Assembly: GCA_963819885.1 (NCBI GenBank) | Contig: CAWFXV010000010.1 | Location: forward strand, 1 to 64,000 | Reading direction: 5' to 3' | Origin: JACVRX01 sp963819885 | GTDB lineage: Bacteria > Actinomycetota > Actinomycetes > Jiangellales > Jiangellaceae | Length of the DNA stretch: 64,000 nucleotides | In this document: positions 34,552-43,737 of the stretch, in pieces | Position numbering within the stretch: position 1 is the stretch's first letter | How the letters are laid out: the number at the start of each line of letters is the position of its first letter | Notes under the pieces: model-generated | The model's input: the letters and a program-made list of their open reading frames with translations, nothing else | The model's database searches: none | Told to the model about the DNA's origin: nothing | Program-made: the position numbers and the translations under genes

Positions 34552-36543
34552 GTGACCGACCAGCCCACTCGTCTGGATGACGCACCCCCCGACGAGGGCG
34601 CGCCGCAGGAGGGCCCGCCGCCAGTAGGGCCGCCGCGGGAGAGCCCGCCGCAGGAGGGCCCGCCGGCAGAAGGCCCACCAGAGGAGGGCACACCACAGGA
34701 GGGCACACCACAGGAGGGCACACCAGAGGAGGGCCCGCCGCAGGTGGCGGTCTCAGCGACCGAGGCACCTTTCTGGAACCGCCGCTGGCCGATCGTGGTG
34801 GGCATGGTGCTGGCGGTCATTGGCGTCCTCTACCTCGCGGCGTACATTGCCGCCGGACGCGACCTGGTCAACGGCGCCACCGTGCTCGGCATCGACATCG
34901 GCGACCTGTCCGAAGCGGAGGCGGAGGCGAAGCTTGCCGACGAGCTGCCCGCTGTGGTCAATGCGCCGTTATCGGTTCAGGTGGCCGATGACGAGAAGAC
35001 GTACAGCGTCGTACCAGCAGAGTCGGGCCTCTCCATCGATGTCGAGGCCACGGTCGACGCCGTGCCCGGGGCGAGCGCCGACCCGGTCTCGTTGATTCGG
35101 GCGCTCTTCGGATCTGTCCAGGTCGACCCTGTGCCGTCGGTCGACCGGACTGCTGTGGAAGCGGCAGTCACGGCGATCGCCGACCAGGCGAATATCGAGC
35201 CGGTCAACGGCTCGGTGGCCTTCAGCGACGGCGTTGTCGTGACGAGCCCGGCGACAACGGGCCGTTCGGTCGACGTCGGAGCGGGAGCCGATGCGATCGA
35301 GACGGCTTACTTCGGCACCTCCGGGCCACACGAGCTGCCACTTCCCGCAATCGATCTGCCGATTGACGAGATCGAACCGGCGATCTCAGATGCCGACGTC
35401 GAGCAGGCGGTAGCCGAGTTCGCCGAACCGGCAATGTCGGGATCCGTCACGATCAAGGCGGGTAACCAGACAGCAACGCTGACCCCGGCCATGATCGGTG
35501 CGGCGTTGACCATGGTGCCGGCCGACGACGGTATCCTCACTCCGGCGCTCGATGGCGCTGCCCTGGTCGAGGCGGCCGGGGATCGGCTCGGGGCCATCGG
35601 GCGAACTGGCCGGGATGCCACGATCACCATCGGCAATCGCGGACCTGTCATCAGCCCGAGTGAGTCCGGCCTGGGGGTTGAACCCGACGTGCTGGCGGCA
35701 GCCGTGCTGCCCGCGCTGACCGCCAGTGGTGACGCTCGCACGGCGGAGATCGAGCTCATCGAGTTCGAGCCCGAGCTCACCACCGACGAGGCGAGTCGGC
35801 TCGGAGTGACCGAGTTGGTCAGTCAGTTCACCACCCGGTTCCCGCACGCAAGCTATCGGAACACCAACATCGGGCTCGCTCTCAGCCGGATCGACAACAC
35901 CCTCCTCCTGCCGGGCGAGGTGTTCAGCCTCAACGATCTCGTGGGCGAACGGAACGCGGCCAATGGGTTCGCCATCGGCTGGACGATCGACGGTGGGCGG
36001 CTGAAGAAGGACTACGGCGGGGGCGTCTCACAAGTAGCGACCACGACGTACCACGCGGCGTTCCAGGCCGGCTTGGCCGACGTCTACCACCAGCCGCACA
36101 GCATCTACTTCGACCGGTATCCCGTCGGTCAGGAAGCCACGGTGTCCTGGGGCAATTTCGACATGTCGTTCAAGAACGACACGCCCTATGGGGTTGTGGT
36201 CAATACCGGGTTCAGCCCGAGCGGCAATAGCCCGGGAACGGTGACGGTGCAGATCTGGAGTACCAAGCACCTACGGGTCGAAACGTCGGTGTCCGCCCGC
36301 AGCAACGTCACCAACCCACAGACCGTGTACGACACCAGCCCCGAGTGTCAGGAGGAGAACGGCTGGCAGGGCTTCAGCATCACCTCCTACCGGAAGGTCT
36401 GGACCTCCGACGGCACCTTGGTGAAGGACGAGTCGTATCCGTGGACCTACAAGCCCAATCCGACAGTCATCTGCGGCCCGGACCCCGCTGCGGGAGATCC
36501 CGCGCGACCCGGCGGCGGTAGTGGTAACGGTGATGCTCGCTGA
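34552..36543 (+). CDS. VanW-family protein with PG-binding domain and repeat-rich N terminus
   Basis: 663 residues. Cytoplasmic residues 1-70 are a Pro/Glu/Gly repeat tail, followed by a membrane helix (WPIVVGMVLAVIGVLYLAAYIA). Outside are two peptidoglycan-binding-4-like regions (TVLGIDIGDLSEAEAEAKL, and a second about residues 260-400), then the VanW domain (SYRNTNIGLALSRIDNTLL, PGEVFSLNDLVGERNAANGF, GGVSQVATTTYHAAFQAG) and a C-terminal part with one Cys pair. Predicted cell-wall-associated. The VanW name comes from glycopeptide clusters but resistance is not implied. GTG 34552; ribosome site weak. Confidence 0.88.
   Translation: MTDQPTRLDDAPPDEGAPQEGPPPVGPPRESPPQEGPPAEGPPEEGTPQEGTPQEGTPEEGPPQVAVSATEAPFWNRRWPIVVGMVLAVIGVLYLAAYIAAGRDLVNGATVLGIDIGDLSEAEAEAKLADELPAVVNAPLSVQVADDEKTYSVVPAESGLSIDVEATVDAVPGASADPVSLIRALFGSVQVDPVPSVDRTAVEAAVTAIADQANIEPVNGSVAFSDGVVVTSPATTGRSVDVGAGADAIETAYFGTSGPHELPLPAIDLPIDEIEPAISDADVEQAVAEFAEPAMSGSVTIKAGNQTATLTPAMIGAALTMVPADDGILTPALDGAALVEAAGDRLGAIGRTGRDATITIGNRGPVISPSESGLGVEPDVLAAAVLPALTASGDARTAEIELIEFEPELTTDEASRLGVTELVSQFTTRFPHASYRNTNIGLALSRIDNTLLLPGEVFSLNDLVGERNAANGFAIGWTIDGGRLKKDYGGGVSQVATTTYHAAFQAGLADVYHQPHSIYFDRYPVGQEATVSWGNFDMSFKNDTPYGVVVNTGFSPSGNSPGTVTVQIWSTKHLRVETSVSARSNVTNPQTVYDTSPECQEENGWQGFSITSYRKVWTSDGTLVKDESYPWTYKPNPTVICGPDPAAGDPARPGGGSGNGDAR
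34594..34743 (+). repeat. 15-bp tandem repeat in VanW gene
   Basis: Ten 15-base units encode a five-residue motif of the form EG(P/T/A)P(Q/E). Three consecutive units (EGTPQ EGTPQ EGTPE) are nearly identical at DNA level, pointing to recent slippage. The unit count is likely to vary between strains. Confidence 0.85.
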
Positions 36544-37478
36544 ATCCGAGGCGACGATAGGCCTCGACCGCGACCGTATTGGGCTCGGCCACCTGGACGT
36601 AAACATCGGTCGCACCTGCTTGCTGTCCCCACTGCGCAAGGACAGCCAGGACATTGCGGCCCAGCCCGCGACGGCGCGCGCCGGGAGCAACTTCGACCGC
36701 CGTCAGGCCCAGCCAGCGCCGGCCGTCCGGCGCATCGCTCACCGCCCCGCGCGCGATAGCGACCCGGCTGCCGTTGTGATCCACCGAACCGAAGCCCACC
36801 GGGTCCGCGTTCACCAGGACCTGAAGGGCGCCTGGCGGCAGTAGCTGCCCTCGGTAGTGGTAAGCGGCGAGCCAGGCGGCGTCGGGCCGTGAGGTCACGA
36901 CCACCGCGGGCCAGTTGGTCGATTGTGACGCTGCCACGGCCTGCACTGGAGCGACCATGACCAGAACGTCCTCGGTCGAACTCGGGCCAACTGGCCTCGT
37001 CCAGGAAGTCGTCAAGCTCGGGGCCTAGGGGTCCCGGAATCTGGAACGCAGGAACCAGGTCGCGGGAGTCGTACCACCGCTCGACCTGCCCGACCGCCTT
37101 GGCCAGAGCCATGCCTGGCGACGAGAGCGGAAGGCACGAGTTGGCCCGTCCGGTGAATCCACCGGCCGCACGCAGCAGCCACCCGCCGATTCGCGCTGTG
37201 TCCAGAGCCTGCCACCCCCGTGCTGCGGCGGCCTCGAGAGCGCGCACATCGCGCCGAACAACTGGACGCGGTGGCACGACTTTTGCGGCCACCATGTCGG
37301 CCATGGGTACTGGCACGATCACACCATCGGAGCGACGGACGGACAGGGCGCCCTCGTGCCATTCCTGGAGGTGACCGAGCACGTCCGTGGCCAGATCGCT
37401 GTCCGGCAGGCGATACCGGACGACCACTCGTCGGCCGATGTCCGCCGGCGTGATCCGATCCACGCGGCCAATACGCAT
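36467..37478 (-). pseudogene. GNAT acetyltransferase with N-terminal extra domain, one frameshift
   Basis: Starts MRIGRVDRITPADIGRRVVVR (ATG 37478), a small beta domain, then a GNAT fold. WLLRAAGGFTGRANSCLPL and YHYRGQLLPPGALQVLV come before the acetyl-CoA motif VEVAPGARRRGLGRNVLAVL and the closing YRRLGFSEHHRYHYRRR. Near 36985 the frame changes once between SWPEFD and STEDVLVMVAPVQ. All other sequence is conserved, so either one sequencing error or a fresh mutation. Substrate unknown; this gene commonly lies next to the ferredoxin gene in actinobacteria. Confidence 0.75.
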
Positions 37479-37689
37479 GGTCTCGTCACTCCGTTCGGTG
37501 GTATCCCGGCACTGCGCGGCGCTGGGTTCGCGGGCCACTGCGACTACGCTGGTTGCACATGTCGGACCAGGCATCGCCAATCGGACGGTCGCACTCGGAC
37601 CCTCGCGTAAATCGCTCGGGTTCCTCGTTGCTCCATACTAGGAAACAGGTGCCAGATTCCCCGCCCGGCATCGACAGGAGGACATTCTC

Positions 37690-38019
37690 GTGACCTACAC
37701 CATCGCGCAGCCGTGCGTTGATCTGAAGGATCTCGCCTGCGTCGAGGAATGTCCGGTCGACTGCATCTACGAGGGCGAGCGGATGCTCTACATCCACCCC
37801 GACGAGTGCGTTGACTGCGGAGCCTGTGAGCCGGTGTGCCCCGTCGAGGCGATCTTCTACGAAGACGACGTGCCCGAGCAGTGGAAGGAATACACCCAGG
37901 CCAACGCCGAGTTCTTCGACGACCTCGGCTCCCCGGGTGGCGCCTCGAAGCTGGGACTCATCGACAAGGACCACCCACTGATCGCGGCGCTACCGCCGCA
38001 GGAGACCGGCGAGCACTGA
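37690..38019 (+). CDS. fdxA: 7Fe ferredoxin
   Basis: 109 residues. Cluster ligands are in CVDLKDLACVEECPVDC (3Fe-4S) and CVDCGACEPVCP (4Fe-4S), with an acidic tail, as in mycobacterial FdxC. Soluble one-electron carrier; its partner is not visible here. Starts GTG 37690 with AGGAGG 9 bases upstream. Confidence 0.95.
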   Translation: MTYTIAQPCVDLKDLACVEECPVDCIYEGERMLYIHPDECVDCGACEPVCPVEAIFYEDDVPEQWKEYTQANAEFFDDLGSPGGASKLGLIDKDHPLIAALPPQETGEH

Positions 38020-38031
38020 CCGCGCCCGCAG

Positions 38032-39145
38032 GTGCTGAAGCTCCCGGCCTTTCCCTGGGACTCGTTGGCTCCGTACGGCGAGCGGGCCGCGGGACATCCG
38101 GACGGGCTGGTCGACCTCTCCGTCGGCACGCCCGTCGATCCGACGCCCGAGGTCGTCCGTGCGGCGTTGAACCAAGCCGGCGAACGCACCGGGCTACCCG
38201 CAGACATACGGCACGCAGGGTTCTGCGGGACGCGGTCGCCGCCTACTTTCGGCGGCGGTGGGGAATCGACACCGTCGACCCAGCCGGCGTACTGCCGACG
38301 ATCGGATCGAAGGAACTGGTCGCCTGGCTGCCGACGCTGCTCGGGCTCGGGCCAGGGCGACGCGGTCGTCTATCCCGACGTTGGCGTACCCGACCTACGA
38401 CGTCGGCGCCCGGTTGGCCGGGAGCCGAGTCCAGTTGCCGCGGACTCGTTGACAGCGCTCGGACCTCGTCGGGTCGGGCTGGTGTGGCTGAACTCGCCGG
38501 CCAGCCCGCACGGCCGGGTGTTGCCGGCCGACGCATCTCGCGAAGGTCGTGGCCTGGGCCCGCGAACGCGGCGCGGTCGTCGCCGTCGGACGAGTGCTAT
38601 CTGGAGTTCGGCTGGGACACCCGGCCGGTCTCGGTGCTCGACCCGGAGGTCAACGACGGTTCACTCGACGGTCTCGCTGTCGGTCCACTCGCTGTCGAAA
38701 AGCGCTCGAACATGGCCGGCTATCGGGCGGGGTTCGTCGCCGGCGACGTCGCGTTGGTCCGACGTCTGCTCGAGGTGCGCAAGCATGCGGGAATGATGGT
38801 GCCCGCGCCGGTGCAGACGGCGATGATCGCCGCCCTCGATGACGACGGGCACGTCGACGACCAACGCCAGCGGTATCTGGCCCGACGAAATACGCTGCGA
38901 CCGGCGCTCGGTGTCAGCGGGTTTCCGGATCGACCACTCCGAAGGCGGCCTGTATCTCTGGGCGACCCGCGACGAGCCGTGCTGGGACACGGTGTCGTGG
39001 TTCGCCGCCCTCGGCATCCTGGTCGCGCCGGGCGACTTCTACGGCCCGGCCGGCGCCCGCCACGTCCGGATCGCGCTTGACGGCCACCGACGAGCACGTG
39101 GCAGCCGCGGCCGCCCGTCTCGTCGGCGTGTCCCGCTCCCGTTGA
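38032..39145 (+). pseudogene. dapC: DapC-type succinyl-DAP aminotransferase, nine frameshifts
   Basis: PLP aminotransferase expected next to this ferredoxin gene (TIGR03539 context, Rv1178). Joined pieces: VLKLPAFPWDSLAPYGE, NAPGYPQTYGTQG, LRDAVAAYFRRRWGID, PTIGSKELVAWLPTLLGLG, LAYPTYDVGARLAGSRVQ, VGLVWLNSPASPHGRVLP, VVAWARERGAVV, SDECYLEFGWD, SNMAGYRAGFVAGDVALV (with the PLP-lysine region), GFRIDHSEGGLYLWATRDEP and TATDEHVAAAAARL. Eight net +1 shifts and one -1 shift separate them (near 38180, 38221, 38357, 38375, 38436, 38532, 38585, 38915, 39078). The residues themselves show no decay. Confidence 0.8.
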
Positions 39146-39161
39146 TCATGGCTGGCCATTC

Positions 39162-40139
39162 TCAGCCGCCGCGGGCGACGTCGACGTGGATGTGGTCGAG
39201 GTGCTGCAGCGTCGGGTCGGTCGTGTCGCCGGACGGATGTGTGTAAGCGCGCCAGCCCTCGGCAGACCGGCGAGCGGTCCAGATCTGGCCGTCGTAGATC
39301 ACGGTCGCCACGCCGAGCCGATCTGCATTGGCCGCCAGCCAGTGCGCCACCACCCATCCCTGGCGCTTGACCTCCGGATCCTCGTACGAACGGAAGAAGA
39401 CGTCCAGCGCCCGCCCGTCGTAGTGAGCGGAGCCGTCGATATGGCCCGAGTCGACACCGCCGGCCTGATAGCCGCCGATCTCGAGCCCGTCGAAGGTCCC
39501 GGCGAGCTCGTCGCGGACCGTCTGGGCCCGGATGGTCAGCCCGTCTGGGCCAAGAGCCTGTGCCTCGACGTCGGCCGGCCGAACCGAACAGCTCAGTGTG
39601 GCCGCGGAGTGACCTGACAGCGCCGAGGCGAGCACTCGCGCCCTGCCTTCGTGCTCTGCGTACGCGTCGGGGAAGGCGCTGCGCTGGACCTGCTGCGCGG
39701 CGGCGCCGACATCCATGTTGGGGTAGTCGTCGATTTGCACGAGTGCGTCGTAGAACCGATCACTGGCATATTCCGGGTCCATGATCTGCTCGGCGGTTCC
39801 CCACCCCTGGGACGGACGCTGCTGGAACAGCCCCAGTGAGTCCCGGTCGCCATAGTCGAGGTTGTACAGTTCCGACTCCTGATACGCCGCCGCCAGCGCG
39901 ATCGTGACCGCCCGTGCAGGCAGCGCTCGCCGCTCTGCGACGGCGGCGATCGTCGCGGCATTGACGGTCTGCTCGGGAGTGAGCCGAGCCGTCTGGCCGT
40001 CCACAGTGGCAGAGCATGTCTCCCTGAGCACGACCGGACCGATGCCGCCGTCGAGCCACCACACCAGCACGGCCGTTCCACCGGCGCCGAGCAGCGCGAG
40101 AAGGAGTACGGCCACCAGCGCACGGGTCCACCTGGTCAT
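39162..40139 (-). CDS. secreted or membrane-anchored lysozyme-like protein
   Basis: 325 residues from ATG 40139 (an upstream ATG at 40196 is in frame). N-terminal signal/anchor helix LVAVLLLALLGAGGTAVLVW. A transglycosylase-like segment, AAYQESELYNLDYGDRDSLG, carries a potential catalytic Glu, followed by LFQQRPSQGWG. The C-terminal ~110 residues (HIDGSAHYDGRALDVFFR, VIYDGQIWTARR, DHIHVDVARG) resemble a histidine-rich domain seen in secreted actinobacterial proteins. Probably acts on the cell wall; substrate not shown. Its start lies 60 bases after the dapD stop. Confidence 0.7.
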   Translation of the reverse strand: MTRWTRALVAVLLLALLGAGGTAVLVWWLDGGIGPVVLRETCSATVDGQTARLTPEQTVNAATIAAVAERRALPARAVTIALAAAYQESELYNLDYGDRDSLGLFQQRPSQGWGTAEQIMDPEYASDRFYDALVQIDDYPNMDVGAAAQQVQRSAFPDAYAEHEGRARVLASALSGHSAATLSCSVRPADVEAQALGPDGLTIRAQTVRDELAGTFDGLEIGGYQAGGVDSGHIDGSAHYDGRALDVFFRSYEDPEVKRQGWVVAHWLAANADRLGVATVIYDGQIWTARRSAEGWRAYTHPSGDTTDPTLQHLDHIHVDVARGG

Positions 40140-40198
40140 CGTCGTGGTGGCAACGTCCCGCGTGGTGACGGGCGTTCCCGACAGCCGAGTCGGCATGG

Positions 40199-41131
40199 TC
40201 AGGTCGCGTGCAATGTGACGTTGAGTCCGCCCCAGTCTCCGGCCCGGGCCCGCACCTCGACGGCTCCCGTGACGCTGTTGCGCCAGAACAGCAGGCCGTC
40301 CTGGCCGGACAGCTCACGGGCTTTGACGATCCGACCGTCTGGCAGGCTCACCTTCGTGCCCGCTGTGACGTAGCACCCGGCCTCGACGACGCAGCCGTCG
40401 CCCAGCGAGATCCCTATTCCGGCGTTGGCGCCCAGCAGGCAGTTCCGGCCGATCGAGACAACCTCCGTCCCTCCTCCGGAGAGTGTGCCCATGATCGACG
40501 AGCCGCCGCCGATGTCGGATCCATCGCCGACGACGACACCGGCCGAGATTCTCCCCTCGACCATCGAGGCGCCGAGGGTGCCCGCGTTGAAGTTGACGAA
40601 TCCCTCGTGCATGACGACCGTGCCGGAGGAGAGGTGAGCGCCGAGCCGCACCCGGTCCGCGTCGGCGATCCGGACTCCGGACGGCACGACGTAGTCCGTC
40701 ATCCGGGGGAACTTGTCGACACCGAACACCTCGACGCGGCCGCGACGCCGCAGTCGGGCTCGGATCTGCTCGAAACCGTCGACCGGACACGGCCCCCAAT
40801 TCGTCCAGACGACCGTGGCCAGCACCCCGAACACACCGGTGAGGTCGAGTCCATGCGGGCGGACCAGCCGGTGCGAGAGCAGGTGCAGACGCAGATACGC
40901 GTCTGCCGCATCAGCTGGCGGTGAGCCGAGTTCGATGACGGTGCGCGTCACGTGCTGGCGGACGCCGCGGTCGTCGTCGTCGCCCTCGAGCTTGGCCAGC
41001 TCGTCGCTGGCAGCGTCGGACTGTGGCGAACCCAGCGCCGGCGCGGGGTACCAGGTGTCGAGGATCGTGCCGTGAGTGTCAGTGGTGGCGAGGCCGAACC
41101 CCCAGGCCGAGCTGACTGGGCTCTCAGACAC
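40199..41131 (-). CDS. dapD: tetrahydrodipicolinate N-succinyltransferase
   Basis: 310 residues, actinobacterial-type DapD (like Rv1201c). N-terminal domain, then left-handed beta-helix hexapeptides: VRIADADRVRLGAHLSSG, MHEGFVNFNAGTLGASMVEG, ISAGVVVGDGSDIGGGSSIMG and IGRNCLLGANAGIGISLGDG. Uses succinyl-CoA in the succinylase branch of lysine/DAP synthesis. GTG start with a leaderless-type promoter, divergent from the VOC gene. Works with dapE at 41871 and the broken dapC. Confidence 0.93.
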   Translation of the reverse strand: MSESPVSSAWGFGLATTDTHGTILDTWYPAPALGSPQSDAASDELAKLEGDDDDRGVRQHVTRTVIELGSPPADAADAYLRLHLLSHRLVRPHGLDLTGVFGVLATVVWTNWGPCPVDGFEQIRARLRRRGRVEVFGVDKFPRMTDYVVPSGVRIADADRVRLGAHLSSGTVVMHEGFVNFNAGTLGASMVEGRISAGVVVGDGSDIGGGSSIMGTLSGGGTEVVSIGRNCLLGANAGIGISLGDGCVVEAGCYVTAGTKVSLPDGRIVKARELSGQDGLLFWRNSVTGAVEVRARAGDWGGLNVTLHAT

Positions 41132-41138
41132 GTGTTGG

Positions 41139-41144
41139 AGCCTA
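41139..41144 (-). promoter_or_regulatory. -10 element, leaderless dapD
   Basis: TAGGCT on the minus strand, 7 bases before GTG 41131. Confidence 0.45.
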
Positions 41145-41163
41145 GCTGCACCCGGTCACGGCA

Positions 41164-41169
41164 TAGGCT
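41164..41169 (+). promoter_or_regulatory. -10 element, leaderless VOC gene
   Basis: TAGGCT, 8 bases before ATG 41178. It is identical to the dapD -10 on the other strand and only 19 bases from it, so the two promoters overlap. Confidence 0.45.
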
Positions 41170-41177
41170 CCTGCTCC

Positions 41178-41840
41178 ATGGCACTCGCTACCTGGCGGGC
41201 GTTGTGTATGGACGCCCACAACGCCACCCGGCTCGCCGGCTTCTGGGCGTCGGTGCTCGGCCTGAGCCCAGCCGACGAAAGCGACGGAAGCCTTCGGCTC
41301 GACGGTGACGAGCAGTACCAGCAGGTATGGGTCGATCCGGTACCGGAGCCCAAGTCGGTCAAGCATCGCGTTCACCTTGACGTGGAGGTCGGCGACCTGG
41401 ACGGAATTCGTGAACTGGGTGCCACCATCCTCCGGCCGCCCGGCGACGACCGCACCTGGTGGGTCATGACCGATGTCGAGGGCGGTGAGTTCTGCGCCTT
41501 CGTCCGGGCTGACCGCCGATCGCTGCCCGGCCGGCTCTACGAGGTCGTCGTCGACTGTGCCGATCCAAACGCCATGTCGGCCTGGTGGGCCGAAGTGATG
41601 GGCCTGCAGCGGGAGAACAACGCTCTTTCCGGGACGCTCCCGTTCGACTACCTGTGCTTTGCCGCCGTGCCGGAGCCGAAGTCGGCCAAGAACAGGATCC
41701 ACTGGGATGTCGTAGCACCCGACGTGTCCGCGCTAGTAGCCGCCGGCGCCCGGATCCTCCGCAAGCCGGACGACGACATCTCCTGGCATGTGCTGGCCGA
41801 CCCCGAAGGCAACGAGTTCTGCGTGTTCAGCCAGGAGTGA
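41178..41840 (+). CDS. two-domain VOC (glyoxalase-like) protein
   Basis: 220 residues made of two vicinal-oxygen-chelate repeats. Repeat 1: MDAHNATRLAGFWASVLGL ... VDPVPEPKSVKHRVHLDVEV ... VMTDVEGGEFCAF. Repeat 2: VDCADPNAMSAWWAEVMGL ... AAVPEPKSAKNRIHWDVVA ... LADPEGNEFCVF. Each ends with the GxEFCxF signature that carries a potential metal-binding Glu. Substrate unknown; could be a lyase, dioxygenase or resistance-type binder. Leaderless-type promoter. Confidence 0.85.
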   Translation: MALATWRALCMDAHNATRLAGFWASVLGLSPADESDGSLRLDGDEQYQQVWVDPVPEPKSVKHRVHLDVEVGDLDGIRELGATILRPPGDDRTWWVMTDVEGGEFCAFVRADRRSLPGRLYEVVVDCADPNAMSAWWAEVMGLQRENNALSGTLPFDYLCFAAVPEPKSAKNRIHWDVVAPDVSALVAAGARILRKPDDDISWHVLADPEGNEFCVFSQE

Positions 41841-41856
41841 GGTCGCCGCGGTTCAG

Positions 41857-41862
41857 TAGGGT
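41857..41862 (+). promoter_or_regulatory. -10 element, leaderless dapE
   Basis: TAGGGT, 8 bases before GTG 41871. Confidence 0.5.
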
Positions 41863-41870
41863 CGACGGTC

Positions 41871-42956
41871 GTGGTGGAACGACTCGATCTCGACGTGTCC
41901 GGACCAGCCGTGGCGGCGCAGATCTGCGACATCCCATCGGTCAGCGGCGACGAGAGGGCACTCGCCGACGCGGTCGAGGCGGCGCTTCGTCCGCTCCAGC
42001 ACCTGCTCGTCCGCCGCAATGGCGACACGATCGTCGCCAGCACCGAGCTCGGACGCACTGAGCGGGTGGTCGTCGCCGGACACCTCGACACCGTTCCCAT
42101 CGCGCGGAACTTGCCGACCCGCCGAGACGGCGATCTGCTGTGGGGACGGGGAACCGTCGACATGAAAGGCGGCGTCGCTGTCGCGCTCCGCCTCGCCGCC
42201 CATGTCGACCGGCCGATCCGCGACGTGAGCTATGTGTTCTACGACCATGAGGAGGTCGAGGCCGCCCGCAGCGGTCTGGCCAGAGTCGGCCGCGAGAACC
42301 CGGACTGGCTGGCTGCCGATTTCGCGGTGCTGATGGAGCCGACGGCAGCGCAGGTCGAGGCAGGGTGCAACGGCACGATGCGCGCCGAGATCACGGTCCG
42401 CGGCCGCGCGGCGCACAGCGCGCGGCCCTGGATGGGCAGCAACGCCGTGCACGCGGCGGGAGGAATTCTCGATCGGCTGCGCTCGTACCAGCCTGCCGAG
42501 ATCGATGTCGATGGATTGGTCTACCGGGAGTCGTTGAATGCTGTCGACATCCGCGGCGGCATCGCCGGGAACGTCATCCCGGACACCTGCGTCGTCACGG
42601 TCAACTACCGGTTTGCGCCGAGTCGCGACGAAGAGGAGGCCGAGAAGCATGTGCGGGAGCTCTTCGCCGGGTACGAGGTGATCGTCATCGACAGCGCACC
42701 GGGGGCAACGCCTGGCCTGATGCATCCGGCGGCGGCGGCGTTCGTCGCCGCGGTCGAAGCCGAGCCGCGGCCCAAGTACGGCTGGACCGACGTGTCGCGC
42801 TTCACCGCGCTGGGCGTCCCCGCCGTCAACTACGGCCCAGGCGACCCGAACCTCGCTCACGCCGACGACGAACGGGTCGACGTCGCCGAGATCGAAAAAT
42901 GCGAGCGGTGCATGCGGGGATGGCTCACTGGAGCACACGACTCGAGTCGTGGCTAG
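41871..42956 (+). CDS. dapE: succinyl-diaminopimelate desuccinylase
   Basis: 361 residues, M20 metallopeptidase family. Metal ligands are in VVVAGHLDTVPI, GRGTVDMKGGVAVAL (Asp) and YDHEEVEA (Glu-Glu); the dimerisation domain starts RAAHSARPWMGSNAVH. Releases LL-DAP and succinate for lysine and peptidoglycan. The stop codon TAG overlaps the -10 box of the next gene. Confidence 0.93.
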   Translation: MVERLDLDVSGPAVAAQICDIPSVSGDERALADAVEAALRPLQHLLVRRNGDTIVASTELGRTERVVVAGHLDTVPIARNLPTRRDGDLLWGRGTVDMKGGVAVALRLAAHVDRPIRDVSYVFYDHEEVEAARSGLARVGRENPDWLAADFAVLMEPTAAQVEAGCNGTMRAEITVRGRAAHSARPWMGSNAVHAAGGILDRLRSYQPAEIDVDGLVYRESLNAVDIRGGIAGNVIPDTCVVTVNYRFAPSRDEEEAEKHVRELFAGYEVIVIDSAPGATPGLMHPAAAAFVAAVEAEPRPKYGWTDVSRFTALGVPAVNYGPGDPNLAHADDERVDVAEIEKCERCMRGWLTGAHDSSRG

Positions 42957-42959
42957 CCT
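42954..42959 (+). promoter_or_regulatory. -10 element, leaderless LOG-family gene
   Basis: TAGCCT, 6 bases before GTG 42966; the first three bases are the dapE stop codon. Confidence 0.4.
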
Positions 42960-42965
42960 GACGCC

Positions 42966-43715
42966 GTGAGTCCTCGCAGTTCGGAACGACCGAGCGAGCG
43001 ACACCGTGGTCCGGTGACCTTGCGCCGCTCGCAGGTCGAGGTGAGCACCACCGACCAGCGTCTGCTCGAGGGTCGCGGTGGTGCCGACTGGGTGCACACC
43101 GATCCGTGGCGGGTCATGCGCATCCAGTCCGAGTTCATCGAAGGCTTCGGCTCGCTGGCGGAGCTGGGCGCCGCGATCAGCGTGTTCGGCTCTGCCCGGA
43201 CCCAGCCCGACGACCCCCTGTACCAAACAGCAGCGCGGCTTGCCCGGGCCCTGGTGGGCGCTGGATACGGCGTGATCACCGGCGGCGGCCCCGGAATCAT
43301 GGAGGCTGCCAACAAGGGTGCGTCCGAAGCCGGCGGTGTCTCCGTCGGGCTCGGCATCGAGCTGCCGTTCGAGCAGGGCCTGAACACGTACGTCGACCTG
43401 GGGATCAACTTCCGCTATTTCTTCGTCCGTAAGACGATGTTCGTGAAGTACGCGCAGGGATTTGTCGTCTTTCCGGGCGGGTTCGGCACTCTGGACGAGC
43501 TGTTCGAGGCGCTCACCCTGGTACAGACCGGCAAGGTCACCCGGTTCCCGATCGTGTTGATGGGCTCGGAGTACTGGCGTGGTCTACTGGCCTGGCTGCA
43601 GGACACCGTCGCCGCCGAGAAGAAGATTGCCGCCGTCGATCTCGACCTCCTCACGGTCACCGACGACGTCGACTCGGCGGTCGAGGTGATCGTGCGCGTG
43701 AACCGAGCCGGCTGA
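42966..43715 (+). CDS. LOG-family protein (TIGR00730)
   Basis: 249 residues with the Rossmann-like LOG fold: FGSARTQPDDPLY, YGVITGGGPGIMEAANKGA and the nucleotide-binding motif FPGGFGTLDELFEALTL. Homologues release free bases from nucleoside 5'-monophosphates (cytokinin-activating phosphoribohydrolase). Same place as Rv1205 in mycobacteria, whose cytokinin-like product is degraded in proteasome-linked biology. Function inferred from family. Confidence 0.9.
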   Translation: MSPRSSERPSERHRGPVTLRRSQVEVSTTDQRLLEGRGGADWVHTDPWRVMRIQSEFIEGFGSLAELGAAISVFGSARTQPDDPLYQTAARLARALVGAGYGVITGGGPGIMEAANKGASEAGGVSVGLGIELPFEQGLNTYVDLGINFRYFFVRKTMFVKYAQGFVVFPGGFGTLDELFEALTLVQTGKVTRFPIVLMGSEYWRGLLAWLQDTVAAEKKIAAVDLDLLTVTDDVDSAVEVIVRVNRAG

Positions 43716-43737
43716 ACGAAGGCAGGCTGAACAGGGC

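Noticed and set aside
34552..36543. VanW gene as evidence of vancomycin resistance
   Set aside because: No vanHAX or regulator genes nearby; VanW-domain proteins are common in non-resistant actinobacteria.
38032..39145. Programmed frameshifting as an explanation for the dapC-like gene
   Set aside because: Nine shifts, mostly without slippery heptamers, in one gene cannot be programmed; assembly errors or gene decay are more likely.
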